A stretch of 64,000 nt of DNA from Ciceribacter sichuanensis (GTDB lineage Bacteria > Pseudomonadota > Alphaproteobacteria > Rhizobiales > Rhizobiaceae): NCBI RefSeq assembly GCF_024055605.1, contig NZ_JAMXLX010000003.1, forward strand, positions 310,001-374,000. The letters are read 5' to 3'. Of the stretch, positions 39,565 to 49,805 are shown one piece after another. A model generated the notes under the pieces. That model ran no database searches and was not told where the DNA came from. It saw only the letters and a program-made list of their open reading frames with translations. A program made the position numbers and the translations under genes. The first letter of the stretch is position 1, and every line of letters starts with the position of its first letter.

Positions 39565-40044
39565 ATGAATGTGAGATCATCTTCGGATGATGTGTTGTCT
39601 CGCACATCCGCGATCATTTCCGAATTGCAGGGCCTTGAAGGACCGCTGCTGCCGATCCTGCATGCCGTGCAGGACACGTTCGGCTATGTGCCGGAAGAGT
39701 CCAAGCCGCTGATCGCGCAGGCGCTCAACCTGTCGCGCGCGGAAGTACATGGCGTCGTTTCGTTCTATCACGACTTCCGCTCTCACACCTCCGGTCGCCA
39801 TGTGCTGAAGCTCTGTCGGGCTGAAGCCTGCCAGTCGATGGGCGGGGATGCGCTGGCCGAGCGGGTGAAGTCGCTTCTCGGCATCGATTTTCACGAGACG
39901 ACGCCCGATGGTGCCGTGACGCTCGAACCGGTCTTCTGTCTCGGGCTTTGCGCCTGTGGGCCGAGCGCCATGCTGGATGGGGCGCTACATGGGCGTCTCG
40001 ATGAGGACTGTCTTGGCGAACTCGTTGCGGAGGCACGCCGATGA
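39565..40044 (+). CDS. fdsG: NAD-dependent formate dehydrogenase, gamma subunit ([2Fe-2S])
   Basis: The protein has 159 residues from ATG 39565, with GGGAGGA upstream. It is NuoE-like: [44 protein letters not shown] is the typical helical part. The thioredoxin-like domain carries four Cys for one [2Fe-2S] cluster ([24 protein letters not shown]). It is a subunit of the cytoplasmic molybdenum formate dehydrogenase that reduces NAD. The stop overlaps the fdsB start (ATGA at 40041-40044). Confidence 0.93.
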   Translation: MNVRSSSDDVLSRTSAIISELQGLEGPLLPILHAVQDTFGYVPEESKPLIAQALNLSRAEVHGVVSFYHDFRSHTSGRHVLKLCRAEACQSMGGDALAERVKSLLGIDFHETTPDGAVTLEPVFCLGLCACGPSAMLDGALHGRLDEDCLGELVAEARR

Positions 40045-41597
40045 CCGTGACTGTTTTCGTTCCCGGAGATTCCGCCGCACTTGCCGTCGGTGCCGACAAG
40101 GTGGCCGCAGCCATTGTACGCGAGGCGAAGGCGCGCGGGCTCGACGTGCAGGTGGTGCGCAACGGTTCGCGCGGTCTGCTCTGGCTGGAGCCGCTTGTCG
40201 AGGTGCGCTCCGACCATCATCGCGTCGCCTATGGGCCTGTGAAGGTCTCGGATGTGCCAAGCCTGTTCGATGCCAATTTCCTTGAAGGCGGCGAGCATCC
40301 GCTTTTCCATGGACAGACCAAGGACATGCCCTTCCTCTCGCGCCAGACGCGTCTCACTTTCTCGCGCTGCGGTGTCACCGATCCGCTTTCGCTGGAGGAC
40401 TACCGTCATTACCAGGGTCTGAAGGGGCTGGAAAAGGCGATCGCCATGGCGCCCGCCGATATCGTCAAGCAGGTGGCCGACAGTGGCCTGCGCGGACGCG
40501 GTGGTGCCGGTTTTCCGACGGGGATCAAATGGAAGACGGTTCTCGATGCGCCGGGTGATCGCAAGTACATCGTTTGCAACGCGGATGAAGGCGATAGCGG
40601 CACGTTTTCCGACCGCATGATCATGGAGGGTGATCCCTTCGTGCTGATCGAGGGGATGGCGATTGCAGCTCTCGCGACCGAGGCGACTAAGGGTTACGTC
40701 TACACGCGCTCGGAATATCCGCATGCGATCCGAGTGATGACGGAAGCAGTCCGGATTGCGCGGGAGGCCGGCATTCTCGGTCCTTCCGTGATGGGATCGG
40801 GCCGCGCTTTCGACATGGAAGTCCGCATGGGTGCCGGCGCCTATGTCTGTGGCGAGGAAACGTCGCTCCTTAACTCGCTGGAAGGCAAGCGAGGTATCGT
40901 CCGCGCCAAGCCGCCGCTGCCGGCGCTTCAGGGGCTTTTCGGCTGTCCTACCGTGGTTAACAACGTGATGTCGCTGGCGTCGGTGCCCGTCATCATGGAC
41001 CGGGGTGCCGCCTTCTACCGTGACTACGGCGTCGGCCGTTCGCATGGCACGATCCCGATCCAGCTCGCCGGCAACGTCAAACACGGCGGTCTTTATGAGA
41101 CGGCTTTCGGTCTGACCCTCGGTGAACTTGTCTACGACATCGGCGGTGGCACGGCCAACGGCCGTCCGGTCAAGGCGGTGCAGGTCGGCGGACCGCTCGG
41201 AGCCTATTTCCCGCCTTCGCTGTTCGACACGATCTTCGACTACGAGGCTTTCACTGCGAAGGACGGCCTGATCGGTCATGCGGGTATCGTCGTGTTCGAC
41301 GATACGGTCGACATGTTGAAGCAGGCCCGTTTCGCCATGGAGTTCTGCGCGGTCGAAAGCTGCGGAAAGTGCACGCCCTGCCGCATCGGCTCGACCCGCG
41401 GCGTGGAGACCGTCGACCGGATCGCTCATGGCATCGAGCCGGAGAAAAACAGGGCGCTGCTTGGCGACCTTTGCAACACCATGAAGTTCGGATCGCTTTG
41501 CGCGCTCGGCGGGTTCACGCCCTATCCGGTGATGAGCGCGATGACGCATTTCCCCGAAGATTTCGCGCCGACCCCACTCGTTGAAGCAGCGGAGTAA
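40041..41597 (+). CDS. fdsB: NAD-dependent formate dehydrogenase, beta subunit (FMN, NAD site)
   Basis: The protein has 518 residues. An N-terminal thioredoxin-like region (about 1-100) is followed by a NuoF-like module. [19 protein letters not shown] binds NAD and [20 protein letters not shown] belongs to the FMN site, and the C-terminal [16 protein letters not shown]...[17 protein letters not shown] supplies the [4Fe-4S] ligands. It transfers electrons from formate to NAD. It is translationally coupled to fdsG by a 4-base overlap; fdsA begins 4 bases after its stop. Confidence 0.95.
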   Translation: MTVTVFVPGDSAALAVGADKVAAAIVREAKARGLDVQVVRNGSRGLLWLEPLVEVRSDHHRVAYGPVKVSDVPSLFDANFLEGGEHPLFHGQTKDMPFLSRQTRLTFSRCGVTDPLSLEDYRHYQGLKGLEKAIAMAPADIVKQVADSGLRGRGGAGFPTGIKWKTVLDAPGDRKYIVCNADEGDSGTFSDRMIMEGDPFVLIEGMAIAALATEATKGYVYTRSEYPHAIRVMTEAVRIAREAGILGPSVMGSGRAFDMEVRMGAGAYVCGEETSLLNSLEGKRGIVRAKPPLPALQGLFGCPTVVNNVMSLASVPVIMDRGAAFYRDYGVGRSHGTIPIQLAGNVKHGGLYETAFGLTLGELVYDIGGGTANGRPVKAVQVGGPLGAYFPPSLFDTIFDYEAFTAKDGLIGHAGIVVFDDTVDMLKQARFAMEFCAVESCGKCTPCRIGSTRGVETVDRIAHGIEPEKNRALLGDLCNTMKFGSLCALGGFTPYPVMSAMTHFPEDFAPTPLVEAAE

Positions 41598-41601
41598 AGC
41601 C

Positions 41602-44484
41602 ATGTCTCTCATTCACGAAATCGACTACGGCACGCCGGCATCGAAATCCACCGAGACGGTGACGCTGACCATCGACGGACGGCAGGTCACGGTGGCCGCC
41701 GGGACGTCCATCATGCGCGCCTCGATGGAGGCAGGCATCGAAGTGCCGAAGCTCTGTGCCACGGACATGGTGGACGCCTTCGGTTCGTGCCGCCTCTGTC
41801 TCGTCGAGGTCGAGGGTCGCAACGGCACCCCCGCCTCCTGCACCACGCCGTGCGCGCCGGGAATGGTCGTGCATACCCAGACGGACCGGCTGAAGCAGAT
41901 CCGCAAGGGGGTGATGGAACTCTACATCTCCGATCATCCGCTCGACTGTCTGACCTGCGCGGCCAATGGCGATTGCGAACTGCAGGACATGGCTGGCGCG
42001 GTGGGCCTGCGTGATGTCCGCTACGGTTATGAGGGCGACAATCACGTCAAGTCGCGCGATGGGGTCGGCGAGGTGAATGCCCGCTGGATGCCGAAGGACG
42101 AGTCCAACCCCTATTTTACCTATGATCCGGCGAAGTGCATCGTCTGCTCGCGCTGTGTCCGAGCCTGCGAAGAGGTGCAGGGCACGTTTGCCCTGACCAT
42201 CGAAGGCCGCGGTTTCGACAGCCGCGTGTCGGCCGGCATGCACGAGCAATTCCTCTCGTCCGAATGCGTCTCCTGCGGCGCCTGCGTGCAGGCCTGCCCG
42301 ACCGCCACGCTCACGGAAAAGTCGGTGATCGCCATCGGCCAGCCGGAGCACTCGGCTGTCACCACGTGCGCCTATTGCGGCGTTGGCTGCTCGTTCAAGG
42401 CGGAAATGCGCGGCGAGGAACTGGTGCGCATGGTGCCGTGGAAGGACGGCAAGGCCAATCGCGGCCATTCCTGCGTCAAGGGCCGCTTCGCCTATGGCTA
42501 TGCCAGCCACAAGGACCGCATCCTCAATCCGATGATCCGCGAAAAGATCAGCGATCCCTGGCGCGAGGTCACCTGGGAAGAGGCCTACGCCCATGTGGCG
42601 ACCGAATTCCGCCGTATCCAGTACCAGTATGGCAAGGATTCGATCGGCGGCATCACCTCGTCGCGCTGCACCAACGAGGAAACCTTCCTCGTCCAGAAGC
42701 TGATCCGCGCCGGTTTCGGCAACAACAATGTCGATACCTGCGCCCGCGTCTGCCACTCGCCGACCGGCTACGGTCTGGGTCAGGCCTTCGGCACCTCGGC
42801 CGGCACGCAGGATTTCGATTCTGTCGAGCATTCCGACGTCGTCATGGTGATCGGCGCCAACCCGACGGACGGCCATCCGGTGTTCGGCTCACGGCTGAAG
42901 AAGCGGCTGCGCCAAGGTGCAAAGCTGATCGTCGTCGATCCTCGCCGTACGGATATCGTGCGCAGCCCGCATGTCGAGGCTGCCTATCACCTGCCGCTGA
43001 AGCCCGGCACCAACGTCGCGGTGATGACGGCGCTTGCCCATGTCATCGTGACGGAAAGCCTGTTCGATGAAAGGTTCATCCGCGAACGGTGCGACTGGTC
43101 GGAATTCGAGGACTGGGCGGCGTTCGTTGCCGAGCCGCAGCACAGCCCCGAAGAGACCGAGCAATTCACCGGCGTTCCGGCCGATCTCGTGCGCGGCGCA
43201 GCAAGGCTGTTTGCGACCGGCGGCAATGGCGCAATCTATTATGGTCTCGGCGTGACCGAACACAGCCAGGGGTCGACCACGGTCATGGCGATTGCCAACC
43301 TTGCAATGGCGACTGGCAATATCGGGCGTCCGGGTGTTGGCGTTAATCCGTTGCGCGGCCAGAACAATGTGCAGGGTTCTTGCGACATGGGTTCGTTCCC
43401 GCACGAGCTTCCGGGTTACCGTCACGTTTCCGACGACGCGACGCGCGAGACTTTCGAAAAGCTCTGGGGCGTCAAGCTCGACAGCGAGCCGGGTCTGCGC
43501 ATTCCGAACATGCTGGATGCAGCCGTCGACGGCACGTTCAAGGGCATCTACATTCAGGGCGAGGACATCCTGCAATCCGATCCTGACACCAAGCATGTAT
43601 CGGCGGGCCTTGCCGCGATGGAATGCGTGGTGGTGCAGGATCTCTTCCTCAACGAGACGGCCAATTACGCCCATGTCTTTCTGCCGGGCTCGACCTTCCT
43701 GGAGAAGGACGGCACCTTCACCAATGCCGAGCGGCGCATCAACCGCGTGCGCAAGGTGATGACGCCGAAGAATGGCTATGGCGACTGGGAGATCACCCAG
43801 AAGCTTGCGCAGGCCATGGGCCTCAACTGGAGCTACAAGCATCCTTCGGAAATCATGGACGAGATCGCCGCGACGACGCCGAGTTTCGCCAGCGTTTCCT
43901 ACGACTATCTCGACAAGATGGGTTCGGTGCAGTGGCCGTGCAACGAGACATTCCCCGAGGGCTCGCCGATCATGCACATCGACGGCTTCGTGCGCGGCAA
44001 GGGCAAGTTCATCCGGACCGAATATGTTGCGACCGACGAGCGGACGGGACCGCGCTTCCCGCTGCTTCTGACCACCGGCCGCATCCTGTCGCAGTATAAT
44101 GTCGGTGCGCAGACCCGCAGGACGGACAATGTGACATGGCATGCGGAAGACCGGTTGGAAATCCATCCTCACGATGCCGAGCAGCGAGGTATCAAGGACG
44201 GTGACTGGGTTAAGCTCGCCAGCCGCTCCGGCGATACGACGCTTCGTGCGCTGATTACCGAGCGGGTGGCTCCCGGCGTGGTCTACACCACCTTCCACCA
44301 TCCCGATACGCAGGCGAATGTCATCACCACGGACTATTCCGACTGGGCAACCAATTGTCCGGAATATAAGGTGACGGCCGTGCAGATTTCTCCCTCCAAC
44401 GGTCCGACAGACTGGCAGCAGGATTACGAGGAGCTGTCACGTCGTTCGCGTCGCATCGCCGGCAAGCTGGAGGCGGCGGAGTAG
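41602..44484 (+). CDS. fdsA: NAD-dependent formate dehydrogenase, catalytic alpha subunit (Mo-bis-MGD)
   Basis: The protein has 960 residues. A NuoG-like N-terminus has a [2Fe-2S] ferredoxin domain (FGSCRLCLVEVEGR), a His-Cys cluster segment (HPLDCLTCAANGDCELQ) and two [4Fe-4S] motifs (CIVCSRCVRACEEVQG; CVSCGACVQACPT). The catalytic module has CAYCGVGCSFKAE and the molybdenum ligand Cys384 in ARVCHSPTGYGLG, so this is a cysteine and not a selenocysteine enzyme. The C-terminal cap has GRILSQYNVGAQTRR. It oxidises formate to CO2. The ATG at 41602 has GGAG upstream. Confidence 0.96.
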   Translation: MSLIHEIDYGTPASKSTETVTLTIDGRQVTVAAGTSIMRASMEAGIEVPKLCATDMVDAFGSCRLCLVEVEGRNGTPASCTTPCAPGMVVHTQTDRLKQIRKGVMELYISDHPLDCLTCAANGDCELQDMAGAVGLRDVRYGYEGDNHVKSRDGVGEVNARWMPKDESNPYFTYDPAKCIVCSRCVRACEEVQGTFALTIEGRGFDSRVSAGMHEQFLSSECVSCGACVQACPTATLTEKSVIAIGQPEHSAVTTCAYCGVGCSFKAEMRGEELVRMVPWKDGKANRGHSCVKGRFAYGYASHKDRILNPMIREKISDPWREVTWEEAYAHVATEFRRIQYQYGKDSIGGITSSRCTNEETFLVQKLIRAGFGNNNVDTCARVCHSPTGYGLGQAFGTSAGTQDFDSVEHSDVVMVIGANPTDGHPVFGSRLKKRLRQGAKLIVVDPRRTDIVRSPHVEAAYHLPLKPGTNVAVMTALAHVIVTESLFDERFIRERCDWSEFEDWAAFVAEPQHSPEETEQFTGVPADLVRGAARLFATGGNGAIYYGLGVTEHSQGSTTVMAIANLAMATGNIGRPGVGVNPLRGQNNVQGSCDMGSFPHELPGYRHVSDDATRETFEKLWGVKLDSEPGLRIPNMLDAAVDGTFKGIYIQGEDILQSDPDTKHVSAGLAAMECVVVQDLFLNETANYAHVFLPGSTFLEKDGTFTNAERRINRVRKVMTPKNGYGDWEITQKLAQAMGLNWSYKHPSEIMDEIAATTPSFASVSYDYLDKMGSVQWPCNETFPEGSPIMHIDGFVRGKGKFIRTEYVATDERTGPRFPLLLTTGRILSQYNVGAQTRRTDNVTWHAEDRLEIHPHDAEQRGIKDGDWVKLASRSGDTTLRALITERVAPGVVYTTFHHPDTQANVITTDYSDWATNCPEYKVTAVQISPSNGPTDWQQDYEELSRRSRRIAGKLEAAE

Positions 44485-44496
44485 GAGCCAGGTTGT

Positions 44497-45315
44497 ATGA
44501 AGACTTCCGTTTCCGCCGGTGAACTGCTGTTTCGAGACGGCGTGCTCACGCCGTCGTCGAGAGCCGTGCCGGAGGAAACGCCGATTGCGTTTTCCTATGG
44601 CGGGTCCACCCATGCTGTGATGATGGCAACGCCTGCGGATCTCGAGGATTTCGCCTTCGGTTTTTCGCTGGCGGAAGGGATCATTACGTCGCCGGACGAG
44701 ATTCTGGCCGTGGAACCGCTGGAAGCCGGGGCGGGGCTCGATGTTCAGGTGACGCTTCGGGATGCGACGGCGGATGCGTTGACGGTGCGCCGGCGGCGGA
44801 TGGCGGGTCCTGTCGGATGCGGCCTTTGCGGCATCGAATCGATCGAGCAGGCAAGCCGTCCGGTGCCGCGCGTGGCGGCCGCGGGCTTTTGTCTTACGCC
44901 TGAGGATATCGAGGAAGCGATGACGGCGCTTGGCCGCGCCCAGGTGTTGAACCGTGAAACGCGCGCTGTGCATGGCGCAGGCTTCTTCGTGCCGGGCGAG
45001 GGCCTGCTGGCCATCCGCGAGGATGTCGGGCGTCACAACGCGCTGGACAAGTTGGTTGGCGCCGTGCTGCGTGCCGGTCGTCGGGGCGAAGAGGGCGTCG
45101 TGGTCGTTACCAGCCGTCTGTCGGTGGAAATGGTGCAGAAGGCCGCCATTCTCGGCGCTTCCGTGCTTGTCGCTATTTCGGCGCCGACCGCGCTTGCCAT
45201 TCGCACGGCGGAAGAAGCGGGCATCACGCTGATCGGCATCGCCCGAGGGCATGATTTCGAAGTTTTCACCGGATCGGAGCGCGTCGTCGCCGGAGTTGCC
45301 GCCAATGTCGCATGA
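44497..45315 (+). CDS. fdhD: Formate dehydrogenase accessory sulfurtransferase FdhD
   Basis: The protein has 272 residues. FdhD passes sulfur from a cysteine desulfurase to the molybdenum cofactor, needed for formate dehydrogenase activity. The CxxC pair is Cys108/Cys111 in GPVGCGLCGIES. TPIAFSYGGSTHAVMMATPADLEDFAFGFSLAEGI and the C-terminal DVGRHNALDKLVGAVLRAG are typical. It starts 13 bases after fdsA, inside the operon, and its end overlaps the fdsD start by 11 bases. Confidence 0.95.
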   Translation: MKTSVSAGELLFRDGVLTPSSRAVPEETPIAFSYGGSTHAVMMATPADLEDFAFGFSLAEGIITSPDEILAVEPLEAGAGLDVQVTLRDATADALTVRRRRMAGPVGCGLCGIESIEQASRPVPRVAAAGFCLTPEDIEEAMTALGRAQVLNRETRAVHGAGFFVPGEGLLAIREDVGRHNALDKLVGAVLRAGRRGEEGVVVVTSRLSVEMVQKAAILGASVLVAISAPTALAIRTAEEAGITLIGIARGHDFEVFTGSERVVAGVAANVA

Positions 45316-45535
45316 CACCTCGGAAAAAATCGTTCGCATGGCGAACCAGATCGCCACCTTCTTCCTTTCCCAGCCGGAAGCGGTGCGGGTAGAGGGGGTC
45401 GCCAACCATATCAACAAGTTCTGGGAGCCGCGCATGCGCCGCCAGCTTTTCGAGCATATCGACAAGGGCGGCGAGGGGTTGCTTCCGCTGGTTATCGAGG
45501 CTTCCAAGGCTGTCAAGCGGCCGGTTGCCGCCTAA
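45305..45535 (+). CDS. fdsD: Formate dehydrogenase delta subunit
   Basis: The protein has 76 residues. The segment EKIVRMANQIATFFLSQPEAVRVEGVANHINKFWEPRMRRQLFEHI is the hallmark of FdsD, a small protein needed for assembly or activity of FdsGBA and thought to help cofactor insertion. The ATG at 45305 overlaps the end of fdhD by 11 bases. It is the last gene of the operon; a hairpin follows 51 bases later. Confidence 0.92.
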   Translation: MSHDTSEKIVRMANQIATFFLSQPEAVRVEGVANHINKFWEPRMRRQLFEHIDKGGEGLLPLVIEASKAVKRPVAA

Positions 45536-45586
45536 ACAGGACCGGTGCTTCCGTCGTTTGCGCCGGCGTGAAATCCCAAAACTGAA

Positions 45587-45621
45587 AAGGCGGGGACAAA
45601 ACATCGTTTTGCCCCTGCCTT
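45587..45621. terminator. Hairpin between convergent fdsD and PAS-chemoreceptor gene
   Basis: AAGGCGGGG-A-CAAAAC (45587-45602) pairs with GTTTTG-CCCCT-GCCTT (45606-45621), with one bulge on each side of the GGGG/CCCC core and a 3-base loop. Read on the minus strand it is followed by TTTTCAGTTTT, so it mainly serves the chemoreceptor gene. It may stop both transcripts. Confidence 0.6.
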
Positions 45622-45644
45622 ATGGTGTCGCTGGTACGCTTTAC

Positions 45645-47321
45645 CTATGCCGCGACGAGTGAGTGCCTGATGTCACCGGGTCGGCCTATCCGGAAATCGC
45701 CGAGAAGATTGTGCAGGCTTTCCGCCTCGCGGGCGAGTCCGTGGCTGGCGGCCGTGGTTTCCTCGACCATGGCGGCATTCTTCTGGGTCGCCTGATCCAT
45801 TTGGTTGACGGACTGGCTGATTTCCCGGAGCGCGCCGGACTGTTCGCGGGAGGCGCCGACGATTGCCGTGACATTGAGGTCTATCTCGCCGACGCGGGAG
45901 GAGATCTCATGCAACGCCGTTCCCGTCCTGCCGACCAATGAAACGCCGTTCTTCACCTGCTCGCCGGATGTGTGGATCAGCGTCTTGATTTCCTTGGCCG
46001 CCTGAGCCGAGCGCTGCGCCAGTTCCCGCACTTCCTGCGCGACGACGGCAAAGCCCTTTCCGGCCTCTCCGGCACGGGCCGCCTCGACGCCGGCGTTGAG
46101 TGCCAGCAGATTGGTCTGGAAGGCGATCTCGTCGATGACACCGATGATGCTGGTGATCTGCTGCGACGACTCAGCGATGCGGCTCATGGCGTCGATGGCC
46201 TGTTCGACGACCTCGCCGGAGGTCTCCGCGCTTTTGCGTGTCTCGCGGACGAGGCGACCTGCCTCGTCTGCCCTGCGGGTCGCATCGGCGACTGTAGTTG
46301 TTATCTCCTCAAGGGCGGCAGCAGCTTCTTCGAGCGAGGCGGCCTGCCGTTCGGTGCGGCGTGCCAGATCATCAGAGGCTTCTCGCACTTCGGCGGAGGC
46401 CGATGCGATGCCTTCCGCATTGATGGCGACCGTCTGAAGGGCGTTGCGCAGTTTGGCGACGGCGGCATTGAAGTCCTGACGCACCTTTTCCATGGTCGGG
46501 ACGAACGGCTGTTCGAGACACTGGAGCAGGTCGCCATCGGCAACTGCATTGAGTGCGCGGCCCAGCGCGTCGATCGCGGTCATGCGCGGTGTGACGTCGG
46601 TTGCGAATTTCACCACCTTGTAGACCTGCCCGTTCAGGTTGTGAATAGGATTGTAGGAGGCCTGGATCCAGACTTCCTTCCCGCCCTTGCCGTACCGAAC
46701 GAATTCATTGGCCGCGAAGCGGCCTTCGGCAAGCTGTGCCCAGAAGGTCTTGTATTCGGTGCTGGCGGCATAAGCGGGGTCGCAGAACATGCTGTGATGC
46801 CGGCCGACGATTTCGGAAAGATCGTAGCCCGTGGCGTTACAGAAATTTTCGTTGGCTTTGAGGATTCGCCCGTCCGGGGTGAATTCGATCACGGCCTGTG
46901 AGCGGGAAATGGCGGCGATCTTGTCGGCATCCTCGAGGCTTTTCTTCTTTGCTTCGGTGATGTCGGTCGCGATCTTGACCACCTTGTACGGCTTGCCGCC
47001 GGAAAAGACGGGATTGTAGGATGCCTGGATCCAGATTTCCCGACCGCCCTTGCCTAAGCGCTTGTACTCGCGGGCGTCAAACTTGCCGGAGGCCAGATTG
47101 GTCCAGAATTCGCGGTAATCAGCGGATTCCACATAGGCAGGATCGCAGAAGATCCGGTGGTGCTTGCCGACGATTTCTTCTCGGCTGTAGCCGACCGTCT
47201 GGCAGAAGTTCTCATTCGCATCGAGAATGGTCCCGGTCAGATCGAACTCGATCATTGCCTGGGACTTAGAAAGTGCGGAACGTACGTTGCTGGAGTCACT
47301 GCTTGCTGCAAACCATGCCAT
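45645..47321 (-). CDS. Soluble chemoreceptor with two PAS domains (paralogue 1)
   Basis: The protein has 558 residues from ATG 47321, which has AGGGGAAGGG upstream; a longer frame to 47393 adds non-PAS residues. Two tandem PAS/PAC units (about 18-130 and 138-250) have near-identical signatures ([37 protein letters not shown]). A linker and the methyl-accepting signalling domain follow, with tip [24 protein letters not shown]. No membrane span is visible, so it is cytoplasmic and may sense redox state or a small ligand. The C-terminus (RHSLVAA) has no CheR tether. It is downstream of cheW on the same strand, behind that operon's terminator. Confidence 0.92.
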   Translation of the reverse strand: MAWFAASSDSSNVRSALSKSQAMIEFDLTGTILDANENFCQTVGYSREEIVGKHHRIFCDPAYVESADYREFWTNLASGKFDAREYKRLGKGGREIWIQASYNPVFSGGKPYKVVKIATDITEAKKKSLEDADKIAAISRSQAVIEFTPDGRILKANENFCNATGYDLSEIVGRHHSMFCDPAYAASTEYKTFWAQLAEGRFAANEFVRYGKGGKEVWIQASYNPIHNLNGQVYKVVKFATDVTPRMTAIDALGRALNAVADGDLLQCLEQPFVPTMEKVRQDFNAAVAKLRNALQTVAINAEGIASASAEVREASDDLARRTERQAASLEEAAAALEEITTTVADATRRADEAGRLVRETRKSAETSGEVVEQAIDAMSRIAESSQQITSIIGVIDEIAFQTNLLALNAGVEAARAGEAGKGFAVVAQEVRELAQRSAQAAKEIKTLIHTSGEQVKNGVSLVGRTGTALHEISSRVGEIDLNVTAIVGASREQSGALREISQSVNQMDQATQKNAAMVEETTAASHGLAREAESLHNLLGDFRIGRPGDIRHSLVAA

Positions 47322-47475
47322 CCGAGTTGCCCTTCCCCTGGCTGCGCCCTCCACCGGCTGTGCCGTCGCGTTGGCGAGCACACCGGAATGCACGTTAAGA
47401 TGGCGTTTTCGTATTTAATAATCCTATAATTACATAAGTAAATTTTGATAAACATAAGTGGGGAGGGAAGGTGCA

Positions 47476-47506
47476 AGAAAAAAAGGCCCCATGAATGGAG
47501 CCTTTT
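47476..47506 (-). terminator. Rho-independent terminator of the chemoreceptor-cheW operon
   Basis: On the minus strand AAAAGGCTCCA pairs with TGGGGCCTTTT (one G-U pair) around a TTCA loop, followed by more T residues and CTTGC. It lies 33 bases after the cheW stop and separates the cheW unit from the downstream chemoreceptor gene. Confidence 0.85.
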
Positions 47507-47538
47507 AATCAGTCGTATCTGTCCTTCTCAGGAAGGGA

Positions 47539-48018
47539 TCAGGCCGCGAGGTCTTCCGCTTCGGTGCCCTTGAACATCTTGGAGAGGTTCAGGAAGCAGA
47601 TCATGCCGTTCTCGTTGGCGATGATGCCTTCGGAGAAGGACTTGTCGAAGGAGGCGGAGATTTCCGGAACGGGCTGTACCTGGCTCGACGGAATGGTCAG
47701 GATGTCGGAGACGCGGTCGACCAGCATGCCGATGACCATGTTGTGCACTTCGGCGACAACAATGGCGGACCGTTCGTTGGCAACCGTGCTCTTCATGCCG
47801 AGCTTGTAGGCGAGGTCGATGATCGGGATCACAGAGCCGCGGAGGTTCATGACGCCGATGACATCGGCCGGAGCATGCGGGATCGGCGTTGACGGAGCCC
47901 AGCCGCGGATTTCGCGGATCGTGGTCGTCTTCACGCAGAATTCCTGATCATGCAGGCGGAAGGCGATGATTTCGAGGGTTTCCCCGCCGAAGGTCGTGGA
48001 GTTGATCGTCGTTGCCAT
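47539..48018 (-). CDS. cheW: Chemotaxis coupling protein CheW
   Basis: The protein has 159 residues from ATG 48018, coupled to the stop of the upstream chemoreceptor gene (shared base in TGATG). The two SH3-like subdomains read EIIAFRLHDQEFCVKTTTIREIRGW, then PADVIGVMNLRGSVIPIIDLAYKLG, and finally NMVIGMLVDRVSDILTIPSSQVQPVP. CheW bridges receptors and CheA. Pairing with a soluble PAS receptor instead of cheA suggests a receptor-specific coupling protein. A terminator follows. Confidence 0.95.
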   Translation of the reverse strand: MATTINSTTFGGETLEIIAFRLHDQEFCVKTTTIREIRGWAPSTPIPHAPADVIGVMNLRGSVIPIIDLAYKLGMKSTVANERSAIVVAEVHNMVIGMLVDRVSDILTIPSSQVQPVPEISASFDKSFSEGIIANENGMICFLNLSKMFKGTEAEDLAA

Positions 48019-49805
48019 CAGAATTCTTCCCAACTTTCCTGTGCCTGGGCAGAAGCGGCTGCGCCGGTGGATGCGCGGGCGACCTTTGCCATGAGTGTGC
48101 GTGCCGGGGATGCGACGGGTGAAGCATCAGGACGCGCTGTTCTTACTGTAACGGAAGAGTGTTGCCCAAATCTAAACTGGGAGAGGAGATTCTTGAGCGT
48201 TTCCGCTTCCCGCGCAAGACTGTGGCTGGCGGCGGACGTTTCTTCGACCATAGCCGCATTCTGCTGGGTATTCTGGTCCATCCCGTTTACGGCGCGGTTG
48301 ATTTCCTGAAGCGCGGTCGTTTGCTCCCGGGAAGCCTCGACGATGGCCGTGACGTTGCGATCGATCTCCTGGACCTCGGCAACGATCTGATCGAGCGCCT
48401 TTCCGGTCTCGCCGACCAGCGAAACGCCGTTCTTCACCTGATCGCCGGAAGTATGGATCAGCGTCTTGATTTCCTTTGCCGCGTTAGCGGACCGCTGGGC
48501 GAGTTCGCGCACTTCCTGTGCGACGACGGCGAAGCCCTTGCCGGCTTCACCCGCACGGGCCGCCTCGACGCCGGCATTCAGCGCCAGAAGGTTGGTCTGG
48601 AAGGCGATATCATCGATGACACCGATGATGTTGGAGATCTCGTTCGATGAGTTTTCGATCTGGCCCATGGCGCCAATGGCGTTCTTCACCACCTGACCGG
48701 AACGTTCTGCCGCCGTCTTGGTGCGGGCAACAAGCTGGCCCGCGTCGCCGGCACGCTTGGAACTGTCGGCAACTGTCTGGGTGATTTCCTCCAGTGCAGC
48801 GGCGGTCTCTTCCACAGCGGCCGCCTGTTGCTGGGTTCTTGTGGCAAGGCTGTCGGAGGCAATGTGGATCTGCGCCGAGCTGGCGGCAATTCCTTCCGCG
48901 TTCTCGCCGACGGTGCGCATGGCGCCCTGCAGCTTCTCGATCGAGGCGTTGAAGTCGGTGCGGACTTTTTCGAGGGTCGGTATGAACGGTTTTTCGATAC
49001 GAGTGGTCAGATCGCCATTGGAGAGCGCGGTCAGGCCGGTGGCGAGATCATCGACGGCGCGCACGCGTTCGGTAATGTCGGTCGCGAATTTGACGACCTT
49101 GAAGACCTTGCCGTTCATGTCGAAGATCGGGTTGTAGGATGCCTGAATCCAGACGACCTTGCCGCCCTTGCCGATGCGCTTGAATTCCTGGGCGATGAAC
49201 TCGCCTCCGGCCAGTTTCTGCCAGAAAAGCTTGTACTCGCTGCCATGGGTGTAGGCCGGTTCGCAGAACATCGAGTGATGCTTGCCGCGGATCTCAGCCA
49301 GCGTATAGCCGAGCGTCGACAGGAAGTTTTCGTTGGCTGTCAGAACTTCCCCGCCCGGTGTGAATTCGATGGTTGCCTGAGCGCGGGAGATCGCGTCGAG
49401 CTTGCCGGAATCTTCCGCCGCCTTGAGCTTTGCCGCCGTGATGTCGGTTGCAAACTTCACCACCTTGTACGGCTTGCCGCCAGAGAAAACGGGGTTGTAT
49501 GAGGCCTGGATCCAGACCTCCTTGCCGGACTTGGCGATGCGCTTGTATTCCCGCGCGTCGAACTCGCCCCCGGCGAGCTTGCCCCAGAATTCCTTGTATT
49601 CCTGGGAAGCCACATAGGCCGGATCACAGAATATGCGGTGATGTTTGCCTTTTATCTCCGAGAGTTCATAGCCGAGCGCTTTACAGAAATTCTCGTTGGC
49701 ATGAAGAATATTGCCCTGCAGATCAAATTCGATCATTGCCTGGGATTTGCTAATTGCGGCGAGGATTGCCTTTGCATCCGAACCGAAGGGCATCAGGATC
49801 GTCAT
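48018..49805 (-). CDS. Soluble chemoreceptor with two PAS domains and CheR-tether tail (paralogue 2)
   Basis: The protein has 595 residues from ATG 49805 ([15 protein letters not shown]). Two PAS/PAC units (about 15-125 and 135-245) closely match those of the paralogue at 45645-47321 ([73 protein letters not shown]). The signalling domain has tip [24 protein letters not shown]. No membrane span is seen. The last five residues are SWEEF, fitting the xWxxF pentapeptide that binds methyltransferase CheR or deamidase CheB. The stop overlaps the cheW start, so the two are co-translated. Confidence 0.93.
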   Translation of the reverse strand: MTILMPFGSDAKAILAAISKSQAMIEFDLQGNILHANENFCKALGYELSEIKGKHHRIFCDPAYVASQEYKEFWGKLAGGEFDAREYKRIAKSGKEVWIQASYNPVFSGGKPYKVVKFATDITAAKLKAAEDSGKLDAISRAQATIEFTPGGEVLTANENFLSTLGYTLAEIRGKHHSMFCEPAYTHGSEYKLFWQKLAGGEFIAQEFKRIGKGGKVVWIQASYNPIFDMNGKVFKVVKFATDITERVRAVDDLATGLTALSNGDLTTRIEKPFIPTLEKVRTDFNASIEKLQGAMRTVGENAEGIAASSAQIHIASDSLATRTQQQAAAVEETAAALEEITQTVADSSKRAGDAGQLVARTKTAAERSGQVVKNAIGAMGQIENSSNEISNIIGVIDDIAFQTNLLALNAGVEAARAGEAGKGFAVVAQEVRELAQRSANAAKEIKTLIHTSGDQVKNGVSLVGETGKALDQIVAEVQEIDRNVTAIVEASREQTTALQEINRAVNGMDQNTQQNAAMVEETSAASHSLAREAETLKNLLSQFRFGQHSSVTVRTARPDASPVASPARTLMAKVARASTGAAASAQAQESWEEF

